Part shown: positions 25,288-34,365 of the stretch, piece after piece
Numbering within the stretch: the stretch's first letter is position 1
Layout of the letters: each line of letters starts with the position of its first letter
Program-made: the position numbers and the translations under genes
Notes under the pieces: generated by a model
Databases searched by the model: none
Told to the model about the DNA's origin: nothing
What the model saw: only the letters and a program-made list of their open reading frames with translations
NCBI RefSeq assembly: GCF_023716565.1
Contig: NZ_CP071849.1
Span: 744,001-808,000, forward strand
Length of the DNA: 64,000 bases
Source: Vibrio sp. SCSIO 43136
GTDB lineage: Bacteria; Pseudomonadota; Gammaproteobacteria; Enterobacterales; Vibrionaceae
Reading direction: 5' to 3'

Positions 25288-25977
25288 ATGGGGCTAGCGA
25301 CAAACGTAGAGCGATGGCACTTACCAGCTGCAGTGGGTATGGCCACAGAAGCTATTAGAGCTAAATACAATGATGGTGCTGGTGGCGGTGGCTTTGGTGC
25401 TGCAGATAGAGAGATTGGCTCTAAGCTAGATGCAGGGAAAGTGTTATCGGCGATTGATGACGTAGGTACACTAGGCCAACACCTTTCGGATTGGGTCTAC
25501 TTTGCTTACGCGTCACCGCTATGGAATAGAACATCGTTGTCTAAAAGGTTCTTGAAGCACCTGAGCCATGATTGGGCGGTAGAGTGCATGGTGGCTGGTA
25601 TCCCATTGCAGGAGAAAACCTTTCGGCGTATTGAGTCTATCTTAACTTTGATTGCTGGTGGTTTGGCTTTGGAGCAAGCCACCGGTGCGAAAGTGGAGAA
25701 AGAGAATGGCGAGCTAACTTACAAGACCATCTATAAGCGCTCAGACTTAATTCGAGCTCTAGTGCTTCATGATGCGGAGGTAACGGGAAACAAAACAGTG
25801 CGCTATTGGCACACTCGTACACGTTACTACCAAACCCACTGGGAAGCGATTCAGCATCACATTGACCTTGTTAGAGATATACTGATGAGATATGACTCAC
25901 TCTCCAGAAAAGAGTTTAAAAAAGCCATTGAAAAACAAAACGGGTCAAATTACTATGCAAATATCCAGTATGGATAA
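25288..25977 (+). CDS. Unknown protein in late-regulator position, LexA-type promoter
   Basis: A 229-residue basic protein. It begins MGLATNVERWHLPAAVGMAT; a Gly-rich loop (DGAGGGGFGAAD) near residue 35 is followed by a helical region with many aromatic and His residues (RYWHTRTRYYQTHW). No family is recognised with confidence. It lies between the SOS-type promoter and the holin-endolysin genes, the place of antiterminator Q in lambdoid phages; that role is a guess from position. A terminator follows it at 25996-26020, which an antiterminator would have to overcome. Confidence 0.55.
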   Translation: MGLATNVERWHLPAAVGMATEAIRAKYNDGAGGGGFGAADREIGSKLDAGKVLSAIDDVGTLGQHLSDWVYFAYASPLWNRTSLSKRFLKHLSHDWAVECMVAGIPLQEKTFRRIESILTLIAGGLALEQATGAKVEKENGELTYKTIYKRSDLIRALVLHDAEVTGNKTVRYWHTRTRYYQTHWEAIQHHIDLVRDILMRYDSLSRKEFKKAIEKQNGSNYYANIQYG

Positions 25978-25995
25978 GTATACAGATTTCAAAAT

Positions 25996-26020
25996 AACCG
26001 CCTGATTGGGCGGTTTTTTT
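25996..26020 (+). terminator. Terminator before holin gene
   Basis: AACCGCC / GGCGGTT stem with a six-base loop followed by TTTTT. Confidence 0.8.
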
Positions 26021-26037
26021 ATGCCTGAGGGAAACTA

Positions 26038-26307
26038 ATGTCCGATCTTTTTAAGTCGTTAATGGAGCGATACTCAGAATGGAAAGGCCGGGTTATCGCT
26101 TATGGTGGAGGCTCAGGACTAGTCGCTTTTAGTCACGACGCTGCAGCTGAGGCATCTAAAGCAGTAGATACCAGCCCAGACATTTCAATGGCCAATTATC
26201 TCACGATGATTGGCCTTTTCTTTATCGGTGCTCGGTTGGTGTTCGATATCTGCGTATTCATCTATAAGGTTCGCACCGGCACACTCAAGGACAAGGAACA
26301 GCAATGA
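26038..26307 (+). CDS. Putative phage holin
   Basis: An 89-residue protein with two hydrophobic segments (about residues 21-33 and the stronger NYLTMIGLFFIGARLVFDIC, about 53-75) and a charged C-terminal tail DKEQQ. Directly upstream of and overlapping the endolysin gene by four bases (ATGA), the usual holin position. Holins form the membrane lesions that release endolysin. Confidence 0.7.
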   Translation: MSDLFKSLMERYSEWKGRVIAYGGGSGLVAFSHDAAAEASKAVDTSPDISMANYLTMIGLFFIGARLVFDICVFIYKVRTGTLKDKEQQ

Positions 26308-26729
26308 AGAAATTCTATCTAGGCAAGCGAAGCCTGACACGTCTACACAAACTTCACCCAATCATGGCGGCTGTGGTTTCTTTGGCCATCACACTGACGG
26401 ACGTTGATTTCTCGGTAAGTGAAACCGTTCGAACGTTGGAGAAGCAGAAGAAGCTCTACTACGGTGAACCCAAACGAACTTGGACGATGGATAGTAAGCA
26501 CCTTATTCAAGAGGATGGCTTTGCTCATGCCGTTGACCTTATTCCGCTAGATAAACATGGCCAAGTAGATTGGTCTCTATGCCCAGCTGTGAAAGATGCC
26601 ATTTTTGCTGCCTCTAAGATCCTCGGCGTGAAAATCCGCTGGGGTGGAGATTGGAACATGAATGGCTCAAGTAAAGATGAGCATCAACGGGGCTCGTTTG
26701 ATGGCCCTCACTTCGAATTACTAACCTAA
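26304..26729 (+). CDS. M15-family endolysin (peptidoglycan peptidase)
   Basis: A 141-residue M15/VanY-type L,D- or D,D-peptidase. Motifs: SETVRTLEKQ (Arg43), SKHLIQEDGFAHAVDLIP with His66 and Asp78 as candidate zinc ligands, and the last ligand His136 in GPHFEL. No signal peptide, so it depends on the holin encoded just upstream. A strong terminator follows. Confidence 0.88.
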   Translation: MKKFYLGKRSLTRLHKLHPIMAAVVSLAITLTDVDFSVSETVRTLEKQKKLYYGEPKRTWTMDSKHLIQEDGFAHAVDLIPLDKHGQVDWSLCPAVKDAIFAASKILGVKIRWGGDWNMNGSSKDEHQRGSFDGPHFELLT

Positions 26730-26754
26730 GGCGACCAATAACGGTCGCCTTTTT
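26730..26754 (+). terminator. Terminator after endolysin
   Basis: GGCGACC / GGTCGCC stem with a six-base loop followed by TTTTT. Confidence 0.85.
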
Positions 26755-26773
26755 CATATCTGGAGAAGAACAA

Positions 26774-26938
26774 ATGAATGAAGTACTCAAATCAATGCTA
26801 AAGGCACTTGGTTCTAAACTTCTGCTAAGCACTATTGAGTGTGTAGCTGAAGAACTAAAGGAGCGTAACGATAATTCAATGGTGAAAGATGCAGACCGTA
26901 TCATTGAATTGACTCAGCGTAACACTGCTGAAAGTTAA
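26774..26938 (+). CDS. Small helical phage protein
   Basis: A 54-residue protein (MNEVLKSMLKALGSKLLLST, ending TQRNTAES). GGAGAAGAACAA precedes the ATG. Position after endolysin would suit a spanin-type gene, but there is no signal anchor or lipobox, so it is left unknown. Confidence 0.5.
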   Translation: MNEVLKSMLKALGSKLLLSTIECVAEELKERNDNSMVKDADRIIELTQRNTAES

Positions 26939-27010
26939 GCTTTAAGTGTGCTGGTGGCTTTCCACCAGCGCATATCCTTTGCACATTCACTGAGTGTTTA
27001 AAGGATATAT

Positions 27011-27655
27011 ATGCTTAAGCCAATGCTAGAGCCTGCAATTGGTCCGATGGTTGGAAGCCCATTTGCAGATGAACAAATACGACCGTTCCTGCAGGTATAT
27101 GACAGCAAGACCAAACTGAAGCGCAAACTCACGTTGACCGGCACCAGCTACCGACTCAAAGTTGGCGTCGACATCATGGGTGCTGCACCTGGTGGGAAGG
27201 ATTTTGTCTTCTGTGCTTCCGATGATGGGACAACGTCCTATCTCGGACTCGAAAAGACGGGCGCAAACTTTATCGTGATCATCAAAGGTGTAAAGCGCTT
27301 AATACCAGTGCCTAAAGTAGATATGTTGCAAGGGTACTTGAATATAGAACTGGCACCGACTGACCCGAACAACTTGAACTTGGTGCTAAACAATCAGTTG
27401 CTAGATAACTGGGAGAGTGTCGCCCATGCCTTTGAGTTGCAGTCTCTGTTTGCTACCACAGCAGCCAGTTCTCACGCTGAGTTTGATTACCTGATTGCAG
27501 AGAACCAGCAAGGCAAAGCCGAAAACATGCATTACGTGTTTAACATTGGTGAAGGTAGCGTGATACCAAACGTTAACCCACTTGCGGTAGCTGGTGATGA
27601 CTTGACTATTGCTGGCACCGTTAACCAAAACTATTACTGGGATTTTCATGCATGA
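27011..27655 (+). CDS. Phage protein, unknown (beta-rich)
   Basis: A 214-residue protein starting MLKPMLEPAIGPMVGSPFAD. The body is beta-rich (LKRKLTLTGTSYRLKVGVDI, LNLVLNNQLLDNW), resembling small virion or adhesion domains. No family recognised. Its stop overlaps the next gene's start. It lies between lysis and packaging genes. Confidence 0.5.
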   Translation: MLKPMLEPAIGPMVGSPFADEQIRPFLQVYDSKTKLKRKLTLTGTSYRLKVGVDIMGAAPGGKDFVFCASDDGTTSYLGLEKTGANFIVIIKGVKRLIPVPKVDMLQGYLNIELAPTDPNNLNLVLNNQLLDNWESVAHAFELQSLFATTAASSHAEFDYLIAENQQGKAENMHYVFNIGEGSVIPNVNPLAVAGDDLTIAGTVNQNYYWDFHA

Positions 27656-27888
27656 TAGAACGTAAGCACGAAGCAGAGTTTCAATGGAATGGTGGTCAAA
27701 TGGAGATTACTGTAACAGGTGCTGGTAGCGCTAAGCTCCAGGCAAAAACACCTGCAGGGGATTGGGTGATAGTTACGACAAGCAAGGGTGATGAAATCCG
27801 AGCGGGTCGCATGGCTGGCAGCTTTGATGGTCAGGAACACTACCGCTTCTCAATTACTGGCGCAGCGAAAGTATTCACCAATCGATAA
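27652..27888 (+). CDS. Small phage protein, unknown
   Basis: A 78-residue beta-rich protein (MIERKHEAEFQWNGGQMEIT). Overlaps the previous gene by four bases (ATGA) and the HNH gene by one base. Likely works with its upstream neighbour. Confidence 0.5.
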   Translation: MIERKHEAEFQWNGGQMEITVTGAGSAKLQAKTPAGDWVIVTTSKGDEIRAGRMAGSFDGQEHYRFSITGAAKVFTNR

Positions 27889-28247
27889 TGCCACCACGTA
27901 TACCTAGACCGTGTCGCCATCCCAACTGCAGTGCGCTCACCATCTGCCGTTCAGGTTATTGTGATAAGCACAAACATACCGGATGGGAAACACATCAAGC
28001 AGGCCGCAGCCGTCATGAACGTGGTTATGGCTCAGGATGGGATAGACTCAAGCGGATCATTCTCAAACGAGATAAGCATTTGTGTCAGCTGTGCCTTCAG
28101 AAAGGTCGCGCAGTAATTGCTACTGATGTTGACCATATCCTCCCTAAGTCCCAAGGCGGAACAGACGATGAAACCAACCTCCAAGCCCTCTGTAAGCGGT
28201 GTCACCGAAGTAAAACAGCAACAGAACGAAGAAAAACTTCACCATAA
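27888..28247 (+). CDS. HNH endonuclease of the packaging module
   Basis: A 119-residue HNH nuclease. Zinc-type cysteines are in PRPCRHPNCSAL, CQLCLQKG and ALCKRCHRSK; the catalytic motif is ATDVDHILPKSQGG. In HK97-like phages an HNH protein next to the terminase is needed for efficient cos cleavage. The cos-like region follows directly. Confidence 0.9.
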   Translation: MPPRIPRPCRHPNCSALTICRSGYCDKHKHTGWETHQAGRSRHERGYGSGWDRLKRIILKRDKHLCQLCLQKGRAVIATDVDHILPKSQGGTDDETNLQALCKRCHRSKTATERRKTSP

Positions 28248-28571
28248 AACTCAAAGTCCATTGGTTTTAGAGGTGAAACTAGCTGTTTGGGTGAAGGTTT
28301 ACATCAAAACCTTAGCCTTCTTCTGTTGGCTTTTTGATACCGAGCCAGATCTTCTCAAGCTTGACAGGATCGTTAGGAAAGGAATCATCACTAGGACGGT
28401 AAAGGTCAATTCGAATCAGCTTTCATAGTGAGTTTGACGAGGCGATAGCCATGCAAATGAACCAAGGGGGGCGGGTTAAATCTCTGTGGGCTTTGACATC
28501 AGGACCGACCCCCCAGGGACATTTTTATATGCAATAAATAAGAAAAATTTTTTGACGATCGAGATCACACT
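28248..28571. other. Non-coding region with candidate cos site
   Basis: No gene accepted. It holds a GC-rich block GGGGGGCGGGTTAAATCTCT starting at 28466 and a partner block ACCGACCCCCCAGGG at 28503-28517. This pair lies directly upstream of a P27-type small terminase gene and resembles the conserved block seen at this place in HNH-associated cos phages. The exact nick positions cannot be read. Confidence 0.55.
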
Positions 28572-29000
28572 ATGAGAGCGACTGGCGGAGGCCGCAAAAA
28601 CAAGAACGCTTTGGCCGTTCCTGTCACTGGAGCGCTAACCAAGATTGATGAACCTGATGGGTTACGTGATGACAACGCTATTTTGTTTTGGGAGACCTAC
28701 AGTCAAATCCTCATTGAACGCTCTCAACTCACTTTGGACAGAGCACCATTGTTGATGATCTATTGCAACAGCCTGTCGCTGTATCTCCAAGCTGAAAAAG
28801 AGTTGGGAGAGGACGGGCTGACGGTTTTCAGTGAAATGGGCGGCCCGAAGAAAAACCCCAAAGCTGCCGTTCGCCAAGATGCAATTAGCTCAGTAACTCG
28901 ACTTGGTAGCCTGTTTGGCTTCGACCCGCTAAGTGCTGTGAGAGTGCTAGGTGGCAGCGGCAGCAAGAAAAAAGGTGAGAACGCATTTAACGAGTTTTAA
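28572..29000 (+). CDS. terS: Terminase small subunit (P27 family)
   Basis: A 142-residue small terminase. It shows the P27 pattern: a basic N terminus (GGGRKNKN), a central helical hairpin (LTLDRAPLLMIYCNSLSLY) and NPKAAVRQDAISSVTRLGSLFGFDP near the C terminus. It recognises phage DNA at cos and hands it to the large subunit, whose gene starts two bases later. Confidence 0.88.
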   Translation: MRATGGGRKNKNALAVPVTGALTKIDEPDGLRDDNAILFWETYSQILIERSQLTLDRAPLLMIYCNSLSLYLQAEKELGEDGLTVFSEMGGPKKNPKAAVRQDAISSVTRLGSLFGFDPLSAVRVLGGSGSKKKGENAFNEF

Positions 29001-29002
29001 GT

Positions 29003-30748
29003 ATGGCGAAATATCCGAACGTAAACGCAGCGGCCAAATATGCTCGCGACATCGTTAACGGGCGGATACCGGCTTGCGAATACGTTCGTATGTCTTGTCA
29101 ACGTCATCTTGATGACTTGGCCAAGTCGAAAGACAAAGCGTATCCGTACCGATTCAACAAAGAAAAAGCCGAAAAGGTCTGCCGCTTCATCCAGCTGCTG
29201 GTGCACACCAAAGGTGAGTGGGCAAAAAAGCCATTAGCAGATCGGCGCATCAAGCTAGAGCCGTGGCAGATTTTTATCCATGCTTGTATCTACGGTTGGG
29301 AACGGAAGAAAGATAAGACTCGCCGTTTCCGTATTGCATACATCGAGGTACCACGCAAAAACGGTAAATCCATCATTGCAGCAGGTAATGGTATCTGGGG
29401 TTTCGGCCCAGACCGTGAGTATGGTGCCGAGGTCTATTGTGGTGCAACTACCGAAAAGCAAGCCTGGGAAGTATTCAAGCCAGCCAAGCTGATGGTTAAA
29501 GCTCTACCAGATTTGCGCGAGCGATTTGGTATTGAGGTGATGGCCAAGAAGATGATGCTCGATGACGGCAGTGTTTTTGAGCCGATCATTGGTGACCCAG
29601 GTGATGGTTCTTCACCGCATATCGCAATAGTCGATGAGTACCACGAGCATGATGGCCCCGAACTCTTTGACACTATGATCACTGGTATGGGTGCGCGTGC
29701 TCAGCCGCTGGCTTTGGTGATCACTACTTCGGGCTCCAACATCATGGGCCCGTGTAAAGATTTGCACGATGACGTGGTTAAGATGCTTAACGGTAGCATC
29801 ACCGATGATGAGTTGTTTGGAATCATCTACACCATCGACAAAACAGACGACTGGCGTGACCCAGCTGCGCTCATCAAAGCCAATCCCAATATTGGTGTAT
29901 CGGTGAAATACGATTATCTGGTTGCCCAACAGCAACGAGCAATCCGCAACCCTCGGTATACCAATATTTTCAAAACCAAACACCTTGATGTTTGGGTGAA
30001 TGCATCAAGTGCATTCTTCAACCTAGAACACTGGAAAGCGTGTGAAGACCGAGATTTACGGATTGAGGACTTTGCAGGGATTCCCGCATGGTTCTCTCTC
30101 GACTTGGCTAGCAAATTGGATGTGTGTTCGTTCATTCAGTTGTTTGCTCGTTGGGAAGATGACGGCCAGCTACATTACTACTGTTTTAGCCGTCATTACC
30201 TACCTGAAGAGACGATCTTCGACAAAGAGCAAAAGAACGACAAGCTCTACCAGCAATGGGTTGAGACTGAATGGCCCAACTCAGGCGGTGGCGCTCTGAA
30301 GCAAACCGACGGTGCCGAGATTGATTTTGGTGAGATTGGTGATGAAGTTCTGGAGTTAGCAGAAGAACATACCGTTCGTGAGGTACCACATGATCCATGG
30401 AACTGTGCCCAGCTAGCTCAAGACCTTATTGAAGAGGGATTGTTAGCAATCAAGATCCCACAAAACGTTGCTCACCTGTCTCCTGGTATGAAGGAACTAG
30501 AGGCCGCAATGAAAGCGGGGCGTTTCCATCACGATGGTAATCCTGTGCTTACCTGGATGATCTCCAACGTAGTTAGCAAAGCAGACGCCAACGAAAACCA
30601 CTTTCCACGTAAAGACAAAAAAGAACAGAAGATTGATGGCGCAGTAGCGCTAATCATGGCCGTGTATCGAGCCATGACCAACGAAGGCGAGGAGGCTTCA
30701 CCCTATGACGACCCAGACTACGACCCAGAAGAAGCATGTTTGGATTAA
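29003..30748 (+). CDS. terL: Terminase large subunit
   Basis: A 581-residue packaging ATPase/nuclease. Walker A is EVPRKNGKS (residues 115-123); Walker B is IAIVDEYHEH. The C-terminal RNase H-like nuclease domain carries WFSLDLASKLD as its first acidic motif and KKEQKIDGAVALIMAV as its last. HK97-type Terminase_1 family. It drives DNA into proheads through the portal. Confidence 0.95.
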   Translation: MAKYPNVNAAAKYARDIVNGRIPACEYVRMSCQRHLDDLAKSKDKAYPYRFNKEKAEKVCRFIQLLVHTKGEWAKKPLADRRIKLEPWQIFIHACIYGWERKKDKTRRFRIAYIEVPRKNGKSIIAAGNGIWGFGPDREYGAEVYCGATTEKQAWEVFKPAKLMVKALPDLRERFGIEVMAKKMMLDDGSVFEPIIGDPGDGSSPHIAIVDEYHEHDGPELFDTMITGMGARAQPLALVITTSGSNIMGPCKDLHDDVVKMLNGSITDDELFGIIYTIDKTDDWRDPAALIKANPNIGVSVKYDYLVAQQQRAIRNPRYTNIFKTKHLDVWVNASSAFFNLEHWKACEDRDLRIEDFAGIPAWFSLDLASKLDVCSFIQLFARWEDDGQLHYYCFSRHYLPEETIFDKEQKNDKLYQQWVETEWPNSGGGALKQTDGAEIDFGEIGDEVLELAEEHTVREVPHDPWNCAQLAQDLIEEGLLAIKIPQNVAHLSPGMKELEAAMKAGRFHHDGNPVLTWMISNVVSKADANENHFPRKDKKEQKIDGAVALIMAVYRAMTNEGEEASPYDDPDYDPEEACLD

Positions 30749-30752
30749 TTAC

Positions 30753-30902
30753 ATGTTCCTGCTTGGGTTCGCCGCATTTGAAGTGGGTATTTGGCGAAGC
30801 TTAGGCGAAGACAAAGCGCTGATCATTGGCGGGACCATTTTTATGGTGTTGCCATTGATTGCCGTTGTTATTCAGTTATGGCCAAGAAAGGTACCTAAAT
30901 GA
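30753..30902 (+). CDS. Small membrane protein between terminase and portal
   Basis: A 49-residue protein with two hydrophobic stretches (MFLLGFAAFEVGIW and LIIGGTIFMVLPLIAVVI). It begins four bases after the terL stop and overlaps the portal start by four bases. An in-frame ATG at 30705 inside terL is the alternative start. Unknown role. Confidence 0.5.
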   Translation: MFLLGFAAFEVGIWRSLGEDKALIIGGTIFMVLPLIAVVIQLWPRKVPK

Positions 30903-32140
30903 TCACCTCGTTATTTGACCTAGAAAGTCGAAGTGAGCCACAGAGTCAAACATCGATAGAGGTCGGTAGTGATGTCTTTGAGTTTGGCAGCTTGAGTGAA
31001 GCTGGTGTGGTCGTTACTCCCGCCACAGCATTGCAGTTAGCTGCAGTGTTTTCTTCGGTTCAAATACTCGCAAGCTCGATGGCTCAGTTACCGCTACATG
31101 TTCTGCGCAAGAAAGACAACAAGGTAAGCAAAGCAACGGATCATGCAGCTTACTATCTGCTTCATGACTCTCCCAATGAATGGCAGACCAGCTTTGAGTT
31201 CCGAGAGCAGAATATGCTTAACATTCTATCGTCTGGTAACGGTGTTTCTAAAATCAATCGTAATTTTCGAGGTGAGTTAACCTCGATTGAGTACATTGAG
31301 CGTGAGAATTTCGCTAAGCCGCAGCGTGTGACCAATACTCGGCGTTACATGTATCCAGTATGGGATGATATCGATAAGCGACAAACGTGGGTAAGGCCTG
31401 ACGAGATCATTCACATCAAGTCATTTGGTGGTGTCGATAAGCGTTGGGGTATGAGCCCCATAACCGTTCATGCAGAATCTCTTGGGCTTGGGCTGGCGGC
31501 GCAGAAGTATGGTAACCAGTTCTTCGGCTCTGGCGGTAGGCCCAATGGCATACTGGTGAGCAAATCTGGAGGGTCAGGAACCAACGGCGAGACCCAAAGA
31601 GCAAACCTTAAAAAAGCATGGAACAGTGCTGGTATAGGTAAGGGTGGAGGTAGGACAGCGCTATTACATGGCGACATCGACTACAAACCTATCACCGTTA
31701 CTCCTGAAGAAGCACAGTTCCTAGCCACAAGAAAGTTCAATCGAAGTGAAATCGCCGGTATCTATAACGTACCTCCTCACATGATTGGTGATCTGGAAAG
31801 GGCAACCTTTAGCAATATCAGTGAGCAGGCCATTCAGTTTGTGACTCACTCGATCATGCCGTGGGTCACTCGCCACGAACAAGAATACAACCGCAAGATA
31901 TTCACGCCAGATGAAAGGCGGGCAGGCTTCTACGTTAAGTTCAACTTAGGTGGACTACTTCGTGGCACACCTAAAGATCGGGCTCTCTTCTATCAGCGAG
32001 CCATTCACGATGGTTGGATGGATCGAAATGAAGTCCGGGAGATGGAAGACCTGAACCCAAGGGATGGCTTAGACGAGCTTCTTATCAGCGCTAACTGCAA
32101 ACTCCCTTCACAACTCAAACAAGAGGGCAAGAAACGATGA
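30899..32140 (+). CDS. Phage portal protein (HK97 family)
   Basis: A 413-residue HK97-type portal. Family features: ALQLAAVFSSVQILASSMAQ, HAAYYLLHDSPNEWQTSFEF, and RSEIAGIYNVPPHMIGDL followed by TFSNISEQAIQFVTHSIMPW. It forms the dodecameric ring at the prohead vertex. It overlaps the protease gene by four bases. Confidence 0.95.
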   Translation: MITSLFDLESRSEPQSQTSIEVGSDVFEFGSLSEAGVVVTPATALQLAAVFSSVQILASSMAQLPLHVLRKKDNKVSKATDHAAYYLLHDSPNEWQTSFEFREQNMLNILSSGNGVSKINRNFRGELTSIEYIERENFAKPQRVTNTRRYMYPVWDDIDKRQTWVRPDEIIHIKSFGGVDKRWGMSPITVHAESLGLGLAAQKYGNQFFGSGGRPNGILVSKSGGSGTNGETQRANLKKAWNSAGIGKGGGRTALLHGDIDYKPITVTPEEAQFLATRKFNRSEIAGIYNVPPHMIGDLERATFSNISEQAIQFVTHSIMPWVTRHEQEYNRKIFTPDERRAGFYVKFNLGGLLRGTPKDRALFYQRAIHDGWMDRNEVREMEDLNPRDGLDELLISANCKLPSQLKQEGKKR

Positions 32141-32736
32141 AAGATGGTAGCGAAAGACGGTACTTCATGGGGGAGGTAAGAGCCGCCCCAGCAGATGGTG
32201 ACAAAGCCGCTACTATTGGCGGGCTTGGCATCGTGTACAACAAACGCTCCGAAGACCTTGGGGGATTTGTTGAAATCATTCGCCCGGGTGCTGCAGCTGG
32301 ATTGTTAGATGGGGATGTGCGTTGTTTCTTCAACCATAACCCAAATTACATACTTGGCCGCACGGCAGCTGGCACGCTCGAGCTTAGAGAAACAGATGAA
32401 GGCGTAGAGTATGTGGCTACTCCTCCTGATACGCAGACGGTTCGAGATCTAGTGTTGGAGCCAATCTCTCGTGGTGATGTGACTGGTTCAAGCTTCATCT
32501 TCCGAGTAAGTAGCGAGCCAGGCGCAGAGAAGTGGTATGAAGATAACGGGGTGTTAGTCCGTGAGATCTTCAAACTTGCATCCCTTAAAGAAATCGGCCC
32601 TGTATCGATGCCAGCCTATACCGACTCAACTACAGCAAAGCGTTCACTAGAGGAGCACCAATCTAGTGAAGCAAGAACTATTGCCAAAGCTGAACATGAA
32701 GCTCGCCAGCGAGACATGCAGATTCGTGGCATCTAA
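32137..32736 (+). CDS. Prohead protease (HK97 family)
   Basis: A 199-residue U35-type serine protease. Features: GLGIVYNKRSEDLGGFVEII, the FNHNPNYILGR segment holding the catalytic His, and GDVTGSSFIFRV with the catalytic Ser. It cleaves the delta domain of the capsid protein during maturation. A terminator separates it from the capsid gene. Confidence 0.93.
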   Translation: MKDGSERRYFMGEVRAAPADGDKAATIGGLGIVYNKRSEDLGGFVEIIRPGAAAGLLDGDVRCFFNHNPNYILGRTAAGTLELRETDEGVEYVATPPDTQTVRDLVLEPISRGDVTGSSFIFRVSSEPGAEKWYEDNGVLVREIFKLASLKEIGPVSMPAYTDSTTAKRSLEEHQSSEARTIAKAEHEARQRDMQIRGI

Positions 32737-32760
32737 TTAAACCATCTACTTAATTAACAC

Positions 32761-32787
32761 AAACCGCCTCTAATGGGCGGTTTTTTA
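32761..32787 (+). terminator. Terminator between protease and capsid genes
   Basis: AAACCGCC / GGCGGTTT stem followed by TTTT. A mid-operon position suggests attenuation or a separate capsid promoter rather than a full stop. Confidence 0.7.
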
Positions 32788-32801
32788 TTGGGACAAAGAA
32801 A

Positions 32802-34004
32802 ATGACACTTGCACAACTACTGCAAAAACGTAACAACATGGCTTCTGAAATGCGTGCATTGGCAGAAGAACGTGGCGAAAACAAATGGACTGACGAGCAG
32901 AAGACTGACTGGGATGCTCGTAACCAAGCTCTTGAAGATATTGATGCTCAGATTAAAGTTGAGACAGATCTTCAAGCTGCAGATGAGCGCAGTCTTAACC
33001 TACAAAACAACGAAGAACGTCAGCTAGACGATGAGCAAGGTGATGACGAAGCTCGTCAAATCCAGCTTATTACGGAGTATGTGGCGCATGGCTACAACGG
33101 AATGAGCCAAGAGTCACGCCAACTGCTAAAAGAACTGCGTGCAAATACAACCACTCCAGATGCGAAAGGTGGTTATACGGTACCGAAATTATTCCGAAAC
33201 CGTGTTGTAGAAACCATGAAGCAGTTTGGTGGTCTGTCCAACATTGCAACTATCATGAATACTGAGAGTGGCAACCCGATTTCTTGGCCACAAACCAATG
33301 GCACCGCAGAGCTTGGTGAGATGGTAGGTGAGACCGATAAGGCAACAGACCAAGACATTACCTTTGGGAACGTTCAGCTCGGAGCAAAGAAAGCTTCTTC
33401 AAAAATCATCAAGATCTCAAACGAGCTTTTGACGGATACAGGAATTGACATTCTTGGTCTGATTGCTCGCCGATGTGGTCAGCGAATTGGGCGTTTGGAA
33501 GCGCAACAGCTGATCAACGGAGACGGAACTGGTAACAACATTAAGGGCTTGTACAAACAAGCTCAAGTTGGTTATTCAGCAGTTAAAGATAGCAAGTTAA
33601 TCTGGGATTCATTCTTGGAGCTTAAGCATGGTGTAGACCCTGCTTATCGTAACGGTGCGCAGTGGCTATTCAATGACTCAACCCTCAAGGGGCTTAAGCT
33701 GATGAAAGACACCCTTGGTCGTCCAATTTGGTTGCCTGATGTAGCTGGTAAAACACCGGGTACAATCGATGGCGATTCCTATCAAATCGATCCTGCTATG
33801 GATGATTGGGGTAACGGCAAAAAACCAGTTTCATACGGTGATCACACTGCAGTTCAGATTCGTCGTGTTAATGGGATGGGGTTGCGTCGTTTAGATGAGC
33901 TTTACGCTGAGTCAGATATGGTAGCGTTCTTGATGTTCTACCGCTTCGACATGGTGCTAGAAGACTTGGCAGCAGTAAAACTGCTTGAAATCAAGGCCGC
34001 TTAA
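32802..34004 (+). CDS. Major capsid protein (HK97 fold)
   Basis: A 400-residue HK97-fold capsid protein with N-terminal coiled-coil delta domain (about 1-108: QKRNNMASEMRALAEERGEN, charged and helical). The mature part starts near TTPDAKGGYTVPKLFRN. Other family marks are AELGEMVGETDKATDQDITF and the E-loop/P-domain segment ISNELLTDTGIDILGLI. It builds the icosahedral shell. Confidence 0.95.
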   Translation: MTLAQLLQKRNNMASEMRALAEERGENKWTDEQKTDWDARNQALEDIDAQIKVETDLQAADERSLNLQNNEERQLDDEQGDDEARQIQLITEYVAHGYNGMSQESRQLLKELRANTTTPDAKGGYTVPKLFRNRVVETMKQFGGLSNIATIMNTESGNPISWPQTNGTAELGEMVGETDKATDQDITFGNVQLGAKKASSKIIKISNELLTDTGIDILGLIARRCGQRIGRLEAQQLINGDGTGNNIKGLYKQAQVGYSAVKDSKLIWDSFLELKHGVDPAYRNGAQWLFNDSTLKGLKLMKDTLGRPIWLPDVAGKTPGTIDGDSYQIDPAMDDWGNGKKPVSYGDHTAVQIRRVNGMGLRRLDELYAESDMVAFLMFYRFDMVLEDLAAVKLLEIKAA

Positions 34005-34006
34005 CC

Positions 34007-34357
34007 ATGCTGCTCACCCTAGATGAAATAAAACGTCAGCTCCAACTTGAAGAGCAAGACACCCTAGAGGATGAGCAACTCACTGTTTTCGGCATCGCCG
34101 CTGAACACGCCCTGCAGAACCGCACCAACCGTCAATTCTTCCTAACGGCTAATGACGTTCCACCTGGATGTGTTTGGTGGCTAGCTCTTGATGAAAACAC
34201 CGATGTGAAACTGGCCATGTTGCTACTTGTTGGTCACTTCTACGCTAACCGTGAAGCAACCACTGATGAAGCTCTACGAAAAATCCCACTTGGCGTAGAT
34301 ATGCTCATTGGCCATCACGTTGTGCTCTATCCCGAATATCCACCTGACACTAAATAG
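34007..34357 (+). CDS. Head-tail connector (HK97 gp6 type)
   Basis: A 116-residue protein starting MLLTLDEIKRQLQLEEQDTL, the standard start of head-tail connector proteins that form the ring below the portal; LAMLLLVGHFYANREATTDE is the other family mark. Starts two bases after the capsid stop. Confidence 0.88.
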   Translation: MLLTLDEIKRQLQLEEQDTLEDEQLTVFGIAAEHALQNRTNRQFFLTANDVPPGCVWWLALDENTDVKLAMLLLVGHFYANREATTDEALRKIPLGVDMLIGHHVVLYPEYPPDTK

Positions 34358-34365
34358 GAGGTGAT

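Noticed and set aside
28117..28428. 103-residue frame across the HNH gene end and the cos region
   Set aside because: It is out of frame with the HNH motif, and the start lies inside the HNH gene; the region is better explained as non-coding packaging sequence.
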